From Acanthosepion pharaonis (Eukaryota; Mollusca; Cephalopoda; Sepiida; Sepiidae): a stretch of 64,000 bases of DNA. The position numbers were made by a program, and so were the translations under genes. Below the pieces are notes generated by a model. It had not been told where the DNA came from, did not search any database, and saw nothing but the letters and a program-made list of their open reading frames with translations. Where the stretch lies: NCBI GenBank assembly GCA_903632075.3, contig CAHIKZ030000389.1, forward strand, positions 365,001-429,000, given 5' to 3'. This document shows positions 21,561-32,904 of this stretch, one piece after another (positions within the stretch are counted from its first letter, which is position 1; each line of letters starts with the position of its first letter).

Positions 21561-23900
21561 TTTGCGTTTTAGAATGGAGGTTTTATTCTTATTTATTTAT
21601 TTTTAGACAAATTTGTTTGGTGCAGGTGGTGAAGACTAACAAGTGCATTTGAATATGAGACATGCATGTCCCCTCCCCCACTCTCTTAGATTGTACCTCT
21701 TCTTTTGCTATTCCAAAGTAAAATAAAGATGAGAAAAGTCATATGCTTTTGAGCTTCAGGTAAAAATATCAATACTTCTTGGCTTGGGTATATCCGGTGT
21801 TCCAATTGCAGAGGCACGTAAATTACCGATTTTCCCGTTTACTGGTAGCACGACTACAAGTGACTTATTGTTGAGATAAAGAATTTCAATTCTACCATTT
21901 TTCTTTTTTTAACTAGTTCTATAATCCGGCGATCATAAATTCTATGATCCGTTTTTTTAACTGCTATGGTTCGATTGGTTTTTGTTTGAATCTGCCGCCA
22001 CTAATTTGCGAACCTAACAACAGAATTGTTGGATAATTCAATTGCAAGCCGTACTCTGAGCTGTAAGTGAACTCATAAACCAAAACTTCATTAAAAAAAA
22101 AATGCTGTTTGAAACAGAATAGAACTTTCCATAAAAAATAAATAAAAGATTGTATTTTTTCTGAATCTTTTTTTTAAAATTTTCATTTTAAATTTTTCTT
22201 AATATTTAGGAGGGTAAGAAAACAATGTTCCTACTGGCTGGATATGCAGTTTTTGGGGGAGTGGGTTTCCCAAATTTTCACTCCTCTACTTTCAGAGCTG
22301 AAACATTTTTTTTTTTTTTTGTCCTGGTACCTGCAGGCCCATCGCCAAAAACCTCGACACCTGAAAAATGATGTAAACTAATTTTCGTATGCAAATTCTT
22401 AACACCGCTCCAAGTAAACTGACGATGGACCTAGACACCTGGTGAGGTACAAAGTCGATTTCTACTTCTGTGGACGATTCTTCTTAGTGTCAACTGAACT
22501 CGTTCTTTTTTTTTTTCTGTTTAACCCCTATTCAACATCTCTTCTTTATTTACATTGAGCGAGCGATGAAAACAACATTAGCTTCTTCTTATTTCATTTA
22601 TTTTACTTACTGCAATCCTCTAAATAGATGCCAATGTCGTACTATTTGATTTCGATGTGTGGAATGTAGGTAATGTATGTTTTCTTTCCTTTTTTTTGTT
22701 TTCCTCTTTTTTCTTCTTTTTTTTTCGCTACGGTAAAGTCATGTGTGACTTAGACGTTGGTAATGGGTTTCGTAAAAAAAAAAGTTATATGCTTAAATGG
22801 GTGAAAAATGTATTTACTCTCTCTAACTTACTATCACACCCCTTTTGCAGCAATTTGTCTACAACAAATGAATGGCTCTGTACGAAGGTAGTCTGTTAAA
22901 AACTTAAAATAAATAATGAAATAAAGAACAAACTAAACACATTTTTAACAATAAAAAAAGCAACAAAGAATTTGATAAGGCAACTAACAGTTCTGTTAAC
23001 TCATCACAAAGAAGAAATCATATTTTGTACTTTTCTTAATGACTAAAAAATGTAATTACATGAAGCATGAGAAGATATTTTTATTTTTTATGAATCCCTC
23101 AAAACTAAAATAAAAATAATTAAATGTATGTATGTATGTATGTATGTATGTGTGTGTGTGTGTTAAATGGTGCCTGAGTTGTCTGCTTTTATTTAGTAAG
23201 AATTTCTGTACGAATTATGATGAAAAATGTAACTAACTTGTTTTTAGAAGACGAGTGTTGTTTTTTGTAATTATTCTCATTTGTGAAAAGTCGTGTCAGT
23301 AAAGGTTGTTGTTGCTTCCATAACGAGTAAAATAAAATATTTTCAAAAACTTTTTTTACCTTAAGAAAAAAAGGGCTTTGGTAAATATACCGAATGATGG
23401 CCACCGCTTGCTTACAAAAGATTTAAAATGGGTACATTTCATTATTCTTATTTTAAAACGTTACATTCCTTTGATTATATGGCAGAAAATAAAACGCATA
23501 TTGAAATTCTTGTCTGAATAAATATTCACAAATCAATGAGGAGTTCTGTATGCCTTTTCCTTCTAAAATCCCTTTTTAGATGGTGCCATAGTTCTCAAAT
23601 ACAAAATGTTCTTTCTTTATGGATAATGACTTTGTGGAGGTTGATTTTAGAATGTTGGTTTTTTATTCAAAAATAAAATGAATGAATGTTTTGAAAAGTA
23701 AACATTGTTTTGGAAGGTTTATTTTCTTTTAGTTTTGTAAACAAACTTGTAGCCATATTATGCCACAAAATTTGAAGCTCGTGGTACTTTGGAATAGAAC
23801 GCGAAAAAGACAGAGATTCCTCCTTTATAGCATGTCAGTTATGTGCCATACGTGATACACGCTTAAGCGATCATGTATCTTTCGATACATTACTGACGAG
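21561..23900. other. Unassigned DNA with CpG-containing patches
   Basis: No ORF with support. Patches at 21780-22060 and 22320-22500 are less AT-rich and carry more CpG than the rest of the window, which could reflect a promoter-proximal region of the candidate minus-strand exon. T-rich homopolymers occur at 22300-22320 and 22680-22730. A (TATG)n/(TG)n tract lies at 23125-23162. Confidence 0.4.
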
Positions 23901-23929
23901 GAGGATCTTTTCCAGCAGTAGGTTGCCAT

Positions 23930-25400
23930 TTCTTTATTTGCATTTGTTAAAAAGATTTGGAAAAGTCATCTTTGGAATTCTTCAAGAAGATCCGTCAAAT
24001 GATCATGCAATGCAGTTATGGCTGAAGAACTACCAATATCCCGACTTATACAGGGTGGCTGTCTAGGATCAAATGGATGAGTTGCCTTGGTAAAGTTTTG
24101 CACATCCAGGTATTCAATTTATTTTAATTTTGAAAAAAATATGTGCTGAAATCTTGAAAATTTGAAATGACCCTCTTCCTCTCTGTCTTTTCTAGGCCAA
24201 ATGTTGATTTTGATGTACCTGTATGCAAATACAGATTTACATCCTCCATGTTATATACAATATATGCAAGTGGAGACTTAGTCTCCTTTAAGCTTGTCAA
24301 AACTGTTATTAAACTGGTACAGTTCTCAATTATAAAATGCAGATTCAGGCACAAATCATGGTGGGATGCATGATATAGTTGACTATCATCTACTGATTTC
24401 AGAGTCTTTTGTTTACTGCAAGGCCATGACTCTTTTCTTGCTTAAAGAATCCTTCATACGACTGCATAGGATGAGTGATATTTGGCTGCATTAAATCAGG
24501 AATTTCATCTGGTTAGCACAGGGGGTAGTTTCAATTGTTCTTGAGCTCAAGAGAATTCAAGCCAAACTGTTTTTGGCTAGATTTTCTTTTTTTTTAAAAA
24601 AAAAAAAAAACTGACTTGATGAAAGTAGTGAGAGCTGGCTAATATTATCAGATGCTGGCTAGTGTGAAAATACGTCACGAACAAGATTTAAAATATGTGC
24701 AAAAAACATGGTAACAATAGGCAATCAATAGGTTACAATAGGCTTCAGAATCTGTTACAAATGCAATATCAACATGAGTTATGGCTCGGATACATAACTG
24801 ACATGCAGTTTGATGATTGCATTCTGTCAGGGTTCCAACATAAATAGGAAATGATTCTTCAGGAATGCTTGAAATTACATTAAAAATGCTGTGGTCATGA
24901 CAATCATTTTGTTTGCTATGATGCTGACACATGGATTAGCAAGCTTGGCTTTCAGGGCAGCAAGGTGACAAGCAAACAATTTGGGCAGATGAAGTTGCCT
25001 AACACAATAATTAACGCTTGGAATATAGCACCACCTTCTTTGCAATGCTTTATGGATGGCTCCATTTTGTGTTTCGGGATGTCAGACAAAAAAAAGTGCT
25101 TATTAATATCAAACACAAAAATCATGCCTTACCTCTTTGACTTTTTGGAAAACTTTTTGCCAAATGGATTTTTGATTTGATCCAATATTTGATTTAACGT
25201 CATCTTTGTGTCAACCCTAAAAATGTCAACATTATGGGGACAGAATTTGTAAAATAACACATTTTCTTTTACATAAAATCATCAGTAAATTGTTCTACTC
25301 TGGCTTTAGCACAAGTTTTAAATAGGGTCATTTTTTCTAGAAGAGCATGTCCAGCTTTTGAAGTTAAGGTTGTGGCTGATCCATTCGGCCATCTTGGCAT
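23930..25400 (-). pseudogene. hAT-superfamily transposase relic (BED/CGGBP1-like N-terminus)
   Basis: Minus-strand coding debris starting near 25400 (MPRWPNGSA) and running left with many stops and frameshifts. Recognisable blocks in order: a C-rich finger-like stretch near 25230-25300; LPKLFACHLAALKAKLANP near 24920-24985; IPEESF and TLTECNHQTACQLCIRAIT near 24770-24870; DSEAYCN near 24740; AHILNLVRDVFSHWPA near 24640-24700; TRxNSxFNAAKYHSSY near 24470-24530, the TRWNSW hallmark of hAT transposases; and SLITVLTSLKETKSPL near 24260-24310. The DEST/D-type catalytic segment is mutated. The order and the TRWNS block support hAT; the CGGBP1-like subtype is from memory of similar mollusc proteins and is less sure. 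No terminal inverted repeats were identified. Confidence 0.65.
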
Positions 25401-25429
25401 TTTGTTGTTTATTCATAAAACTGGTTTAG

Positions 25430-26690
25430 ATATTGCCAAAAGGAAAAAATAAAATCTTTAAAAATATTTAAAAAAAAAAAAATATTCAATGTTATTGTTA
25501 AAGGATTTTTTTGTTTAAATTTATTTTTTACAATGGTGAATTTGATGCACCCTTTGTGACTTTATCTAACGAGGCTGACTAGTTTTGTAATTGACGAACC
25601 GGAGTCATTTCATAAAAAATGCTGTTTGAAAAAAAAATATTTTCTTTATTTTTAAATTGTGTAGTTGATGAGTCTCTCTTCTTGGCACCATGATAGCAGT
25701 TTTTTCTTTTATCATAAAACTTTACAAAAGAATTTCTTTAAAAAAGGACAGTTCATAAGTTGTTGTTTTTTTTTTTTTATTTCCTCCCCAGACGTTTTTG
25801 ATTTACATAAAACAAAATGTACAAGATTCTAAAACAATTTGTAACCTTGTTTTATTATTTGTTAAACTTTGTTGCTTTTATCTTCGTATCTCCTGCACTT
25901 CGCTTCCAATTTTTCCATCTTCACACTTCCACGTTAACAATGGTCCCTGAGCCCCGATTCCATATCGTTTTTGCTAGTTTCTTAGAAAAATAAAATAAAA
26001 TTTAAAAATAGACTAGTAGACGATATTTTTCTCAGAAAATCGACGACCTACTTTTTTCTTTTTTCTTTTTTTAAATGTAAAACTTAATTTTTTTTCATGT
26101 CTTTAAAAACGATGAAAGCATTTGTAAAAGCAAATTTTACGAAAATAACTACGTTATGTTTGTAGGTTTATTTACATTTTTAAACAACAGAATTACAGAG
26201 ACAGTTATTTTTAAGTTTTGAAAGAATTGAAAAAAGAAATCAAATAATTTGTTATTTATTGTTGAATGAAAAGTACATAAAACATTCTGTTTAGGTTTCA
26301 CTTCAGATACTACCGTGATTTTAGAAAATTGGTCACTCGTATTTTCTGTGTAAGAAGAATATTAAAAAAAAATTAAGGCATTTTTTTGTGAAGTTTATTG
26401 TTTAATTGAAACTTTTTGATAGAAAGCGAAATTTTGAACAATATTTAGTAGTTTTAGAAGAACTGAGATTAAAAAAAAAAGATGGGCCCGAATGGTGACA
26501 TTTCAATCTCAAAAAGTACCTTTTCAATTTGATAATCAAATAGGGTTTTTTTTGTACATTTCATTCATTATTCATCGATTATGCATGTATCCCCCGCCCC
26601 GTATTTTGTGTAAATAAATTTCCTGTTAGGATTCTATTTGAGAAATGAGGTAATTTGATGATAGTGGTGTAAGAGTTAAGTGCAAATGTT
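25430..26690. other. Unassigned AT-rich DNA
   Basis: No gene seen. Long A and T homopolymers (for example 25469-25482 and 25768-25780). Confidence 0.5.
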
Positions 26691-26890
26691 TTGTTATGGT
26701 GAAAGGAAAATTGTAAGTACGAATGGGTCAATGAGAGTGGCTAGCTTATTGCCAGTTAAGACTAGTACCAGTTCTTTTCCCTCCACACCACCCTTCGCCC
26801 TTGTGACACATTTTATATATTTTATACAAATAAATATTAGAATCAAAGTGTAGTATCCGTACACTGTCTTTTCAATCTTCCTGGTGCTTT

Positions 26891-27050
26891 GTTGAGAGAT
26901 ACACTTTGGCGTGGTCCTGTTTCCACAGTAGATCCGCCCTGGAAGATGTATCGTCACCACTGACTCCAGCTTTGTCAAGAGATACACTTTGTCACGATCC
27001 CGCTTCTGTGGCCAATTCGCCTTGAAGGACATATCATCTCATTGATTCGG
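26891..27050. repeat. Two-unit 83-bp tandem duplication before the array
   Basis: Units begin at 26891 and 26974 with G(T)TxGAGAGATACACTTTG-like starts and share GATCC/CGCCCT or CGCCTTG...GA and ATCATC blocks. The unit length is not a multiple of three, so the 112-codon minus-strand frame over it (27032-26694) is unlikely to be a maintained protein. It could belong to the LTR or leader of the gypsy element, but I found no second copy. Confidence 0.6.
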
Positions 27051-27093
27051 CTGTTTAGGGACTCGCCCTAATTCTCTCAATAATATCCCGAAT

Positions 27094-30000
27094 CAGCAAT
27101 TGACCAGCTACCACTGCTGACAACTCTTCAACCCAGCAATTGACCAGCTACCACTGCTGACAACTCTTCAACTCAGCAATTGACCAGCTACCACTGCTGA
27201 CAACTCTTCAACTCAGCAATTGACCAGCTACCACTGCTGACAACTCTTCAACTCAGCAATTGACCAGCTACCACTGCTGACAACTCTTCAACCCAGCAAT
27301 TGACCAGCTACCACTGCTGACAACTCTTCAACTCAGCAATTGACCAGCTACCACTGCTGACAACTCTTCAACCCAGCAATTGACCAGGTACAACTGCTGA
27401 CAACTCTTCAACCCAGCAATTGACCAGGTACCACTGCTGACAACTCTTCAACCCAGCAATTGACCAGGTACCACTGTCTTCAACCCAGCAATTGACCAGG
27501 TAATTACCACCTATGACAACTCTTCTGACCAGAACCACTGCTACAACATTTCAACCCAGCAATTGACCAGGTACAACTGCTGACAACTCTTCAACCCAGC
27601 AATTGACCAGGTACAACTGCTGACAACTCTTCAACCCAGCAATTGACCAGCTACCACTGCTGACAACTCTTCAACCCAGCAATTGACCAGCTACCACTGC
27701 TGACAACACTTCAACCCAGCAATTGACCAGGTACAACTGCTGACAACACTTCAACCCAGCAATTGACCAGGTACCACTGCTGACAACTCTTCAACCCAGC
27801 AATTGACCAGCTAAACTGACAACTCTTCAACCCAGCAATTTACAACTGCTGACAACACTTCAACCCAGCAATTGACCAGGTACAACTGCTGACAACACTT
27901 CAACCCAGCAATTGACCAGGTACAACTGCTGACAACACTTCAACCCAGCAATTGACCAGCTACCACTGTCTCAAAGCAACACAGGTAATGGCAACACTTG
28001 CAATTGACCAGGTGATTTTCTCAATGTGACCACTGACAACTCTTCAACCAGCAATTGAAAGCCTTCAACCCAGCAATTGACCAGCACCCTTGACCTTCAA
28101 ACAAGACAGCTACCACTGTCGACAACATTCTCAACCCAGCAATTGACCAGGTACAACTGCTGACAACTCTTCAACCCAGCAATTGATTACCACTGCTGAG
28201 CAATTGACCAGCTACCCTGCTGACAACATTTCAACCCAGCAATTGACCAGGTACAATTGACAACATTTCAACCCACAATGTGACAAGGTACAAGGTTCAA
28301 CAAATTGACCAGGTACCACTGCTGAACTTCAACTCCAGCAATTGACCAGCTACCACTGCTGACAACATGACCAGGTACAACTGCTGGACAATTTTTCAAC
28401 CCAGCAATTGACCAGGTACAACTGCTGGACTGACAACTCTTCAACCCAGCAATTGACCAGGTACCACTGCCAACCTTCAACCAGCACTTAGATACCACCA
28501 TTTCATACTACACCCAGCTCAAATTGACCAGGTTCTGTGGGACCAGGTACAACATGGACAACACTTCAACAGAAACAACGCTGACAACTCTTCAATTGAC
28601 CAGATTGACAACATGTGACAGAATTTCAGCAATTGACCAGGTACATATGAAATTGACCACAACTGCTGATAACACTTCAACCCAGCAATTGACCAGGTAC
28701 AACTGCTGACAACACTTCAACCCAGCAATTGACCAGCTACCCACTTCAACCCAGCAATTGACCAGGTACAACTGCTGATTACTTCAACCAGCAATTGACC
28801 AGGTAAACTGCTGGCAACATTCAACCCCAATTGACCAGCTACCACACAAGACAACTCTTCAACCCAGCAATTGACCAGGCTACCACTGCTGACAACACTT
28901 CAACCCAGCAATTGACCAGCTACCACTGCTGACAACACTTCAATTGACCAGCTACCACTGCTGACAACATTTCAACCCAGCAAATTGACAACTGCTGACA
29001 ACTGCCAACCCAGCACACCACAACTGGCTTGACAATGACAACCCAGCATTGACCAGGTACAATGCTGACAACACTTCAACCCAGCAATTGACCAGCTACA
29101 ACTGCAGCAACATTGCTGACAACACTTCAACCCAGCAATTGACCAGGTACAATGCCAATTCAACCCAGCAATTGACCATTAAACTTTGTCATTGACCATA
29201 CCAGACCAGGTACAACTGCTGACAACTCTTCAACCCAGCAATTGACCAGTCCTTCATACCCCAATTGACCAGCTACCACTGCTGACTTTGTGTTTGACTC
29301 ACCACTGCAGCTTAAAATTTTGACAACCTTCAACCCAGACAGGTACAACTGTTGACAAGGAATACAATACAACTGCTGATCCCCAGCAATTGACCAGGCT
29401 GTAACTCTTCAACCCAGCAATTGACCAGGTACAACTGCTGACAACACTTCAACCCAGCAATTGACCATACCAGACCAATTGGACCCCCTGCTGACAACCT
29501 TCAACCCAGCAATTGACCAGGAGTTCAACACTTCAACCCAGCAATTGAAACCATGCCCATTCTGCTGACATTTTTTCAAAAATTGACCAGCTGTTTTGAA
29601 GTTGACAACACTTCAACCCAGCAATGACCAGCTACTGGATGAAGTGACCAGCTACCTGTGTGGGCTAACATCTGCAATTGACCAGGAACTGCTGCATCCA
29701 CTTCAACCAGCAATTTTCCAGCAAACACTTCAACCCAGCAATTGAACACCACTGCTGACAACTCTTGCAATTGACCAGCTACCATCAAGGACAACATTTC
29801 AACCCAGCAATTTTTCAACAACTATTGATAACTTCAACCCAGGACAACTGCTGACAACACTTCAACCCAGCAATTGACCAGGTACAACTGCTGACAACAC
29901 TTCATCCCAGCAATTTACTGCTGACAACACTTCATCCAGCAATTGACCCAACTGCTGACCTTCAACCCAGCAATTGACCAGGTACAACTGCTGACAACAC

Positions 30001-30160
30001 TTCAAGCTGCAATTGACCAGGTACAACTGCTGACAACACTTCAACCCAGCAATTGCTTCAAACATCTGACAACACTTCAAACAATGACAAACAACGACCA
30101 GCTACCACTGCTGACAACTTTGAGTACAACTGCTTTCAACCAGCAATTGACCAGCTACTG
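27094..30160. repeat. 40-bp tandem array, clean then interleaved with gypsy pol pieces
   Basis: The monomer is 40 bp, with blocks CAACCCAGCAATTGACCAG, CTACCACTGCTGACAAC and TCTT (variant GTACAACTGCTGACAACACT). From 27094 to about 27480 the units are near identical. From about 27480 to 30160 they are broken by many insertions and deletions, and several non-monomer insertions match the adjacent Ty3/gypsy pol (30180-32470). Open frames on either strand are repeat artefacts: 40 is not a multiple of three, so every frame cycles through all three registers. Confidence 0.95.
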
Positions 30161-30177
30161 TCTAACAACACACAATG

Positions 30178-30510
30178 TTGTCTTTTCTATGTGATCGTCT
30201 GAACAAACTAAAATTCCTGGTAGACACATGTGCAGCCATCAGCGAGGTTCACTATCAGAATGACCACCCCGCTAAGCCCACCCTTGTTCAAACTACAAGC
30301 TGCAAATGGTTCTGTGATAGACATGTACAGAGAAAAGACCCTCACACTGAACATTGACATGTGACAAGATTTCACCTGGACTTTCACCTGAACTTTCACC
30401 GTGGCCAACATGAAGATACCCATCCTCGGTGCTGATTTCTTAGCGCATTACGAACTGGTGGTACATATGAAACCCAGGACCCTATTGGACAAAACAACGA
30501 ATGTCCATGT
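30178..30510 (+). pseudogene. Gypsy aspartic protease remnant
   Basis: RLNKLKFLVDTCAAIS contains the retroelement protease active-site motif with DTG changed to DTC. After a frame change near 30300, MKIPILGADFLAHYELVV supplies the flap/second-half block (ILGADFL) common to Ty3/gypsy proteases. The frame is also interrupted by a TGA near 30357. A local duplication (ACTTTCACCTG/AACTTTCACC) occurs at 30378-30400. Confidence 0.8.
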
Positions 30511-30620
30511 CTTAGATACACCTACATACCACAGAAATCAGCGTTGCAACATGCCATGGTCACAAGTACTTGGATCTCCTGAATCAAACATAACGCTGCC
30601 ATTCAAGGCCACTGATTTAG

Positions 30621-31140
30621 GTGACCACCAAATTCAGCACCACATCAGGACGAGCGGACCACCTGCCAATTCCCACACCACACAAATTGATGTATGCCAA
30701 GGAGCAATTTGACAAGATCCTGAGCGACGGCAGCATTCATCCTTCAGATAGCCCTTATGCCTCACCACTGCACTTAATATCGAAACCTGGTTGCAAGGAA
30801 TATTGGATATGCGTCGACTACAGGAAATTAAATGTGTCAACCATACCAGACCATTACCCTGTCCTTCATAGCCACGACTTTGTGTTTGGACTACAGGGTG
30901 CCCATATCTTTTTAAAAATTGACCTGACGAAGACATACAATCAGATCCCCGTGGCTGTGGAAGGCATCCATAAGACAGCAATCACAACACCATTTGGCCT
31001 ATATGAGTTCTTAAAAATGCCATTCGGTTTACGTAATGCTGCCAAGACCTTCCAATAGCTCATGGATGAAGTCCTGTGTGGGCTAACATCTGTATATGCA
31101 TACATCAACGGCATCTCTGTGAGAAATTTTCCAGCGACTT
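30621..31140 (+). pseudogene. Gypsy reverse transcriptase remnant
   Basis: Frame 30621-31058 shows IHPSDSPYASPLHLISKPG, CVDYRKLNVSTIPDHYPV, FLKIDLTKTYNQIPV (motif A Asp present) and TPFGLYEFLKMPFGLRNAAKTFQ (motif B), then a TAG stop at 31057-31059. After it LMDEVLCGLTSVYAYINGISV aligns with motif C, where the catalytic YxDD pair has become YING, so both metal-binding aspartates are lost. Confidence 0.9.
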
Positions 31141-31269
31141 TCACATAACTGCCTGAAGCTAAACCTGGACAAGTGCATTTTCAAGGCACCCAGTATCGAC
31201 TTTTTGGGGCACCACACCTCTACAAGCTAAGATCAGCTCAATCCAGGATTTTCCTGCACCAACATCTAT

Positions 31270-31780
31270 TAAACAATTGCAACGTTTTCTCAGGAGGATC
31301 AATTTCTATCAACTATTCATCCTGAATTGTGCTACCATTCTCCAGCCCCTGATGAACCTGCTGCAGCGAAAGAATAAAGACATCACGTTGGAGAGAGATG
31401 CTCTGCACACATTTCATACAATGAAAACTGTATTAGTGAATTTCACCAGACTTTCATATATTAACAACAATCCGTGAACGCGACTATCCTTGACAACTGA
31501 TGCATCAGATGCAGGAGTGGGCGCGCGGGTGGTTGAGCAAGAATTTGATTCCCAATGCAAACTCAGTGCATTCTTTTCAGCTAACCTTTCACCAGCCCAG
31601 AAGAAATACAGCAACTTCTCTCGGGAGCTGCTGGCCATTTACTTGGCCGTCAAACATTTCTGACACTTACTGGAAGGTAGAGAATTTACCATCTACACTG
31701 ACCACAAACCATTGATGACTGCAATGAGTACCAGCTCTGATAAATTTACATCCTGTGAGATCTGACATCTCGACTGACAT
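31270..31780 (+). pseudogene. Gypsy connection and RNase H remnant
   Basis: A frame near 31277 gives LQRFLRRINFYQLFI and LQPLMNLLQRKNKDITLERDALHTF (RT thumb/connection). From about 31493 LTTDASDAGVGARVVEQEFD, LSAFFSANLSPAQKKYSNFS, RELLAIYLAVKHF and EGREFTIYTDHKPLMTA are typical of Ty3/gypsy RNase H, with the Asp and Glu of the active site visible. In-frame stops occur before this block (about 31477) and within it (TGA near 31663). Confidence 0.9.
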
Positions 31781-32079
31781 CCATCACGTAAAGGGAAGGA
31801 CAACGCGGTCACGGATACATTATCCCGAACAGAAATTCATTCTCTTGAGACCAACATCTTGAGTCAGGATTCCATAGCTGCTGAAGAGAAATCTGACCTC
31901 ACGCTGCAAGACATGCTCACAAAAACTTCCTTGAAGTTTCAGGAGTTCCCAGCATCCTTCAGCAACAACACTCTGTACTGTCACATCAGTCTAGCCAACC
32001 CTAGGCCCTACATCCCACCTGTGTTTTGAAGATAGTCCATGTAAATGTCAAAATACCTATCTCATCTGAGCAAGCAAGC

Positions 32080-32470
32080 AACGGTCAAACTTATTACCGA
32101 CCGATTTGTTTGTCCTAACATGAATGCAGACATCTGAGAATGGGTTTCAACATGCTTGGAATGCCAGAAATGTAAGGTCTACCAACACACTAAATCCCCG
32201 GTTGGTACCTTCAGCAATCCTGATGCATGGTTCTAACACATATATGTCAACCTACTGACAGTCATGGATCGTTTTTCACAGTGGCCAACTGCCATACCTA
32301 TAAAGGACACTTCTGCAAGCACCGTTTCCAAGACAATCCTAAGAGAGTGGATCATAACTTTCAGAATGCCTCAAGTCATCACGACCGACCAAGGAGCACA
32401 GTTCCAGTCGTCCCTTTTTTAGGAGTTTACCATGTTGCAGCTTTTTGGGCATATTTACTCGTGAGCCAGT
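32080..32470 (+). pseudogene. Gypsy integrase remnant (truncated)
   Basis: ITDRFVCPNMNADI, WVSTCLECQKCKVYQHTKSP (the zinc-finger Cys pair CxxC) and VNLLTVMDRFSQWPTAIPIK (first catalytic Asp), then MPQVITTDQGAQFQS (second catalytic Asp block). Stops interrupt at about 32136 and 32234. Sequence identity is lost near 32465, before the third catalytic residue (Glu). Confidence 0.88.
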
Positions 32471-32493
32471 CAAAATGAGCTGACTCATTTTAT

Positions 32494-32560
32494 AGTTCAC
32501 CAATAGAAGGGTTAACCAATCAGAAAGCTCAAAATATTCAATCCGACGTGTATAAAGGTA
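32494..32560 (+). promoter_or_regulatory. Double CCAAT plus TATA box
   Basis: CCAAT occurs twice (about 32499 and 32516) upstream of GTATAAAGG at about 32550, just before the copia fragment. The spacing resembles a TATA/NF-Y promoter such as an LTR U3. No matching LTR partner is seen, so it may be chance or an LTR scrap. Confidence 0.35.
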
Positions 32561-32582
32561 GCCATTTTGTTTTATTTACGTG

Positions 32583-32806
32583 ATGACATCAACCAGGACA
32601 GATATCTGCTATACGGTTACTAAGTTGTCCCAAAACTTAAATAAACCGGGGACTGTGCATTTAACAAGAGCTAAGCAAGTATTACGTTATCTAAAGGGAA
32701 CTAAGAATTGGTGCCTAGTATTTCAACGATCAGAAAAACCACTACAACTGGAAGGATTTTGTGATGCTGATTGGATCTACAGTCATAACAAGTTCTCTTA
32801 AAGATT
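32583..32806 (+). pseudogene. Ty1/copia RT-RNase H fragment
   Basis: About 70 codons: TSTRTDICYTVTKLSQ, HLTRAKQVLRYLKGTK and LEGFCDADW correspond to the end of the copia reverse transcriptase and the start of its RNase H (the TRPDI..., LRYLKGT and DADWAG-type blocks). It is truncated on both sides and lies only about 110 bp after the gypsy integrase break. It is a fragment of a different LTR superfamily. Confidence 0.85.
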
Positions 32807-32904
32807 TTATTCATTATAAAAAAATTTTCAACAACAGACTATAATTACATATTTAATTATTATAAGAATAATAAAAAATTACCAACAGATTACTTGAAAT
32901 GATT

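Larger units (their letters stand above)
30178..32470 (+). mobile_element. Ty3/gypsy LTR retrotransposon pol relic
   Basis: Ordered protease, reverse transcriptase, RNase H and integrase of a Ty3/gypsy element on the plus strand, with frameshifts and stops in every domain. No gag is seen: the sequence begins abruptly in the protease, right after the 40-bp array. No LTR, primer-binding site or polypurine tract was identified at either end. The integrase is cut off near 32465. The domain order PR-RT-RH-IN separates it from copia elements (PR-IN-RT-RH). It is an inactive relic. Confidence 0.92.

Noticed and set aside
26694..27032. 112-codon minus-strand frame as a gene
   Set aside because: It overlaps an 83-bp tandem duplication that changes frame, and contains no recognised domain.
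27094..30160. CRISPR-like array (regular 40-bp repeats)
   Set aside because: There are no unique spacers between identical repeats, the units are head-to-tail, and the context is a eukaryotic retrotransposon.
28268..30194. Several overlapping 60-80-codon frames in the 40-bp array, with repeated W/C-rich or T/Q-rich peptides, looking like a novel repeat protein
   Set aside because: They arise from a 40-bp unit, which is not a multiple of three, so the reading frame rotates every unit; the indels are also not codon-sized. No protein-level conservation is visible.
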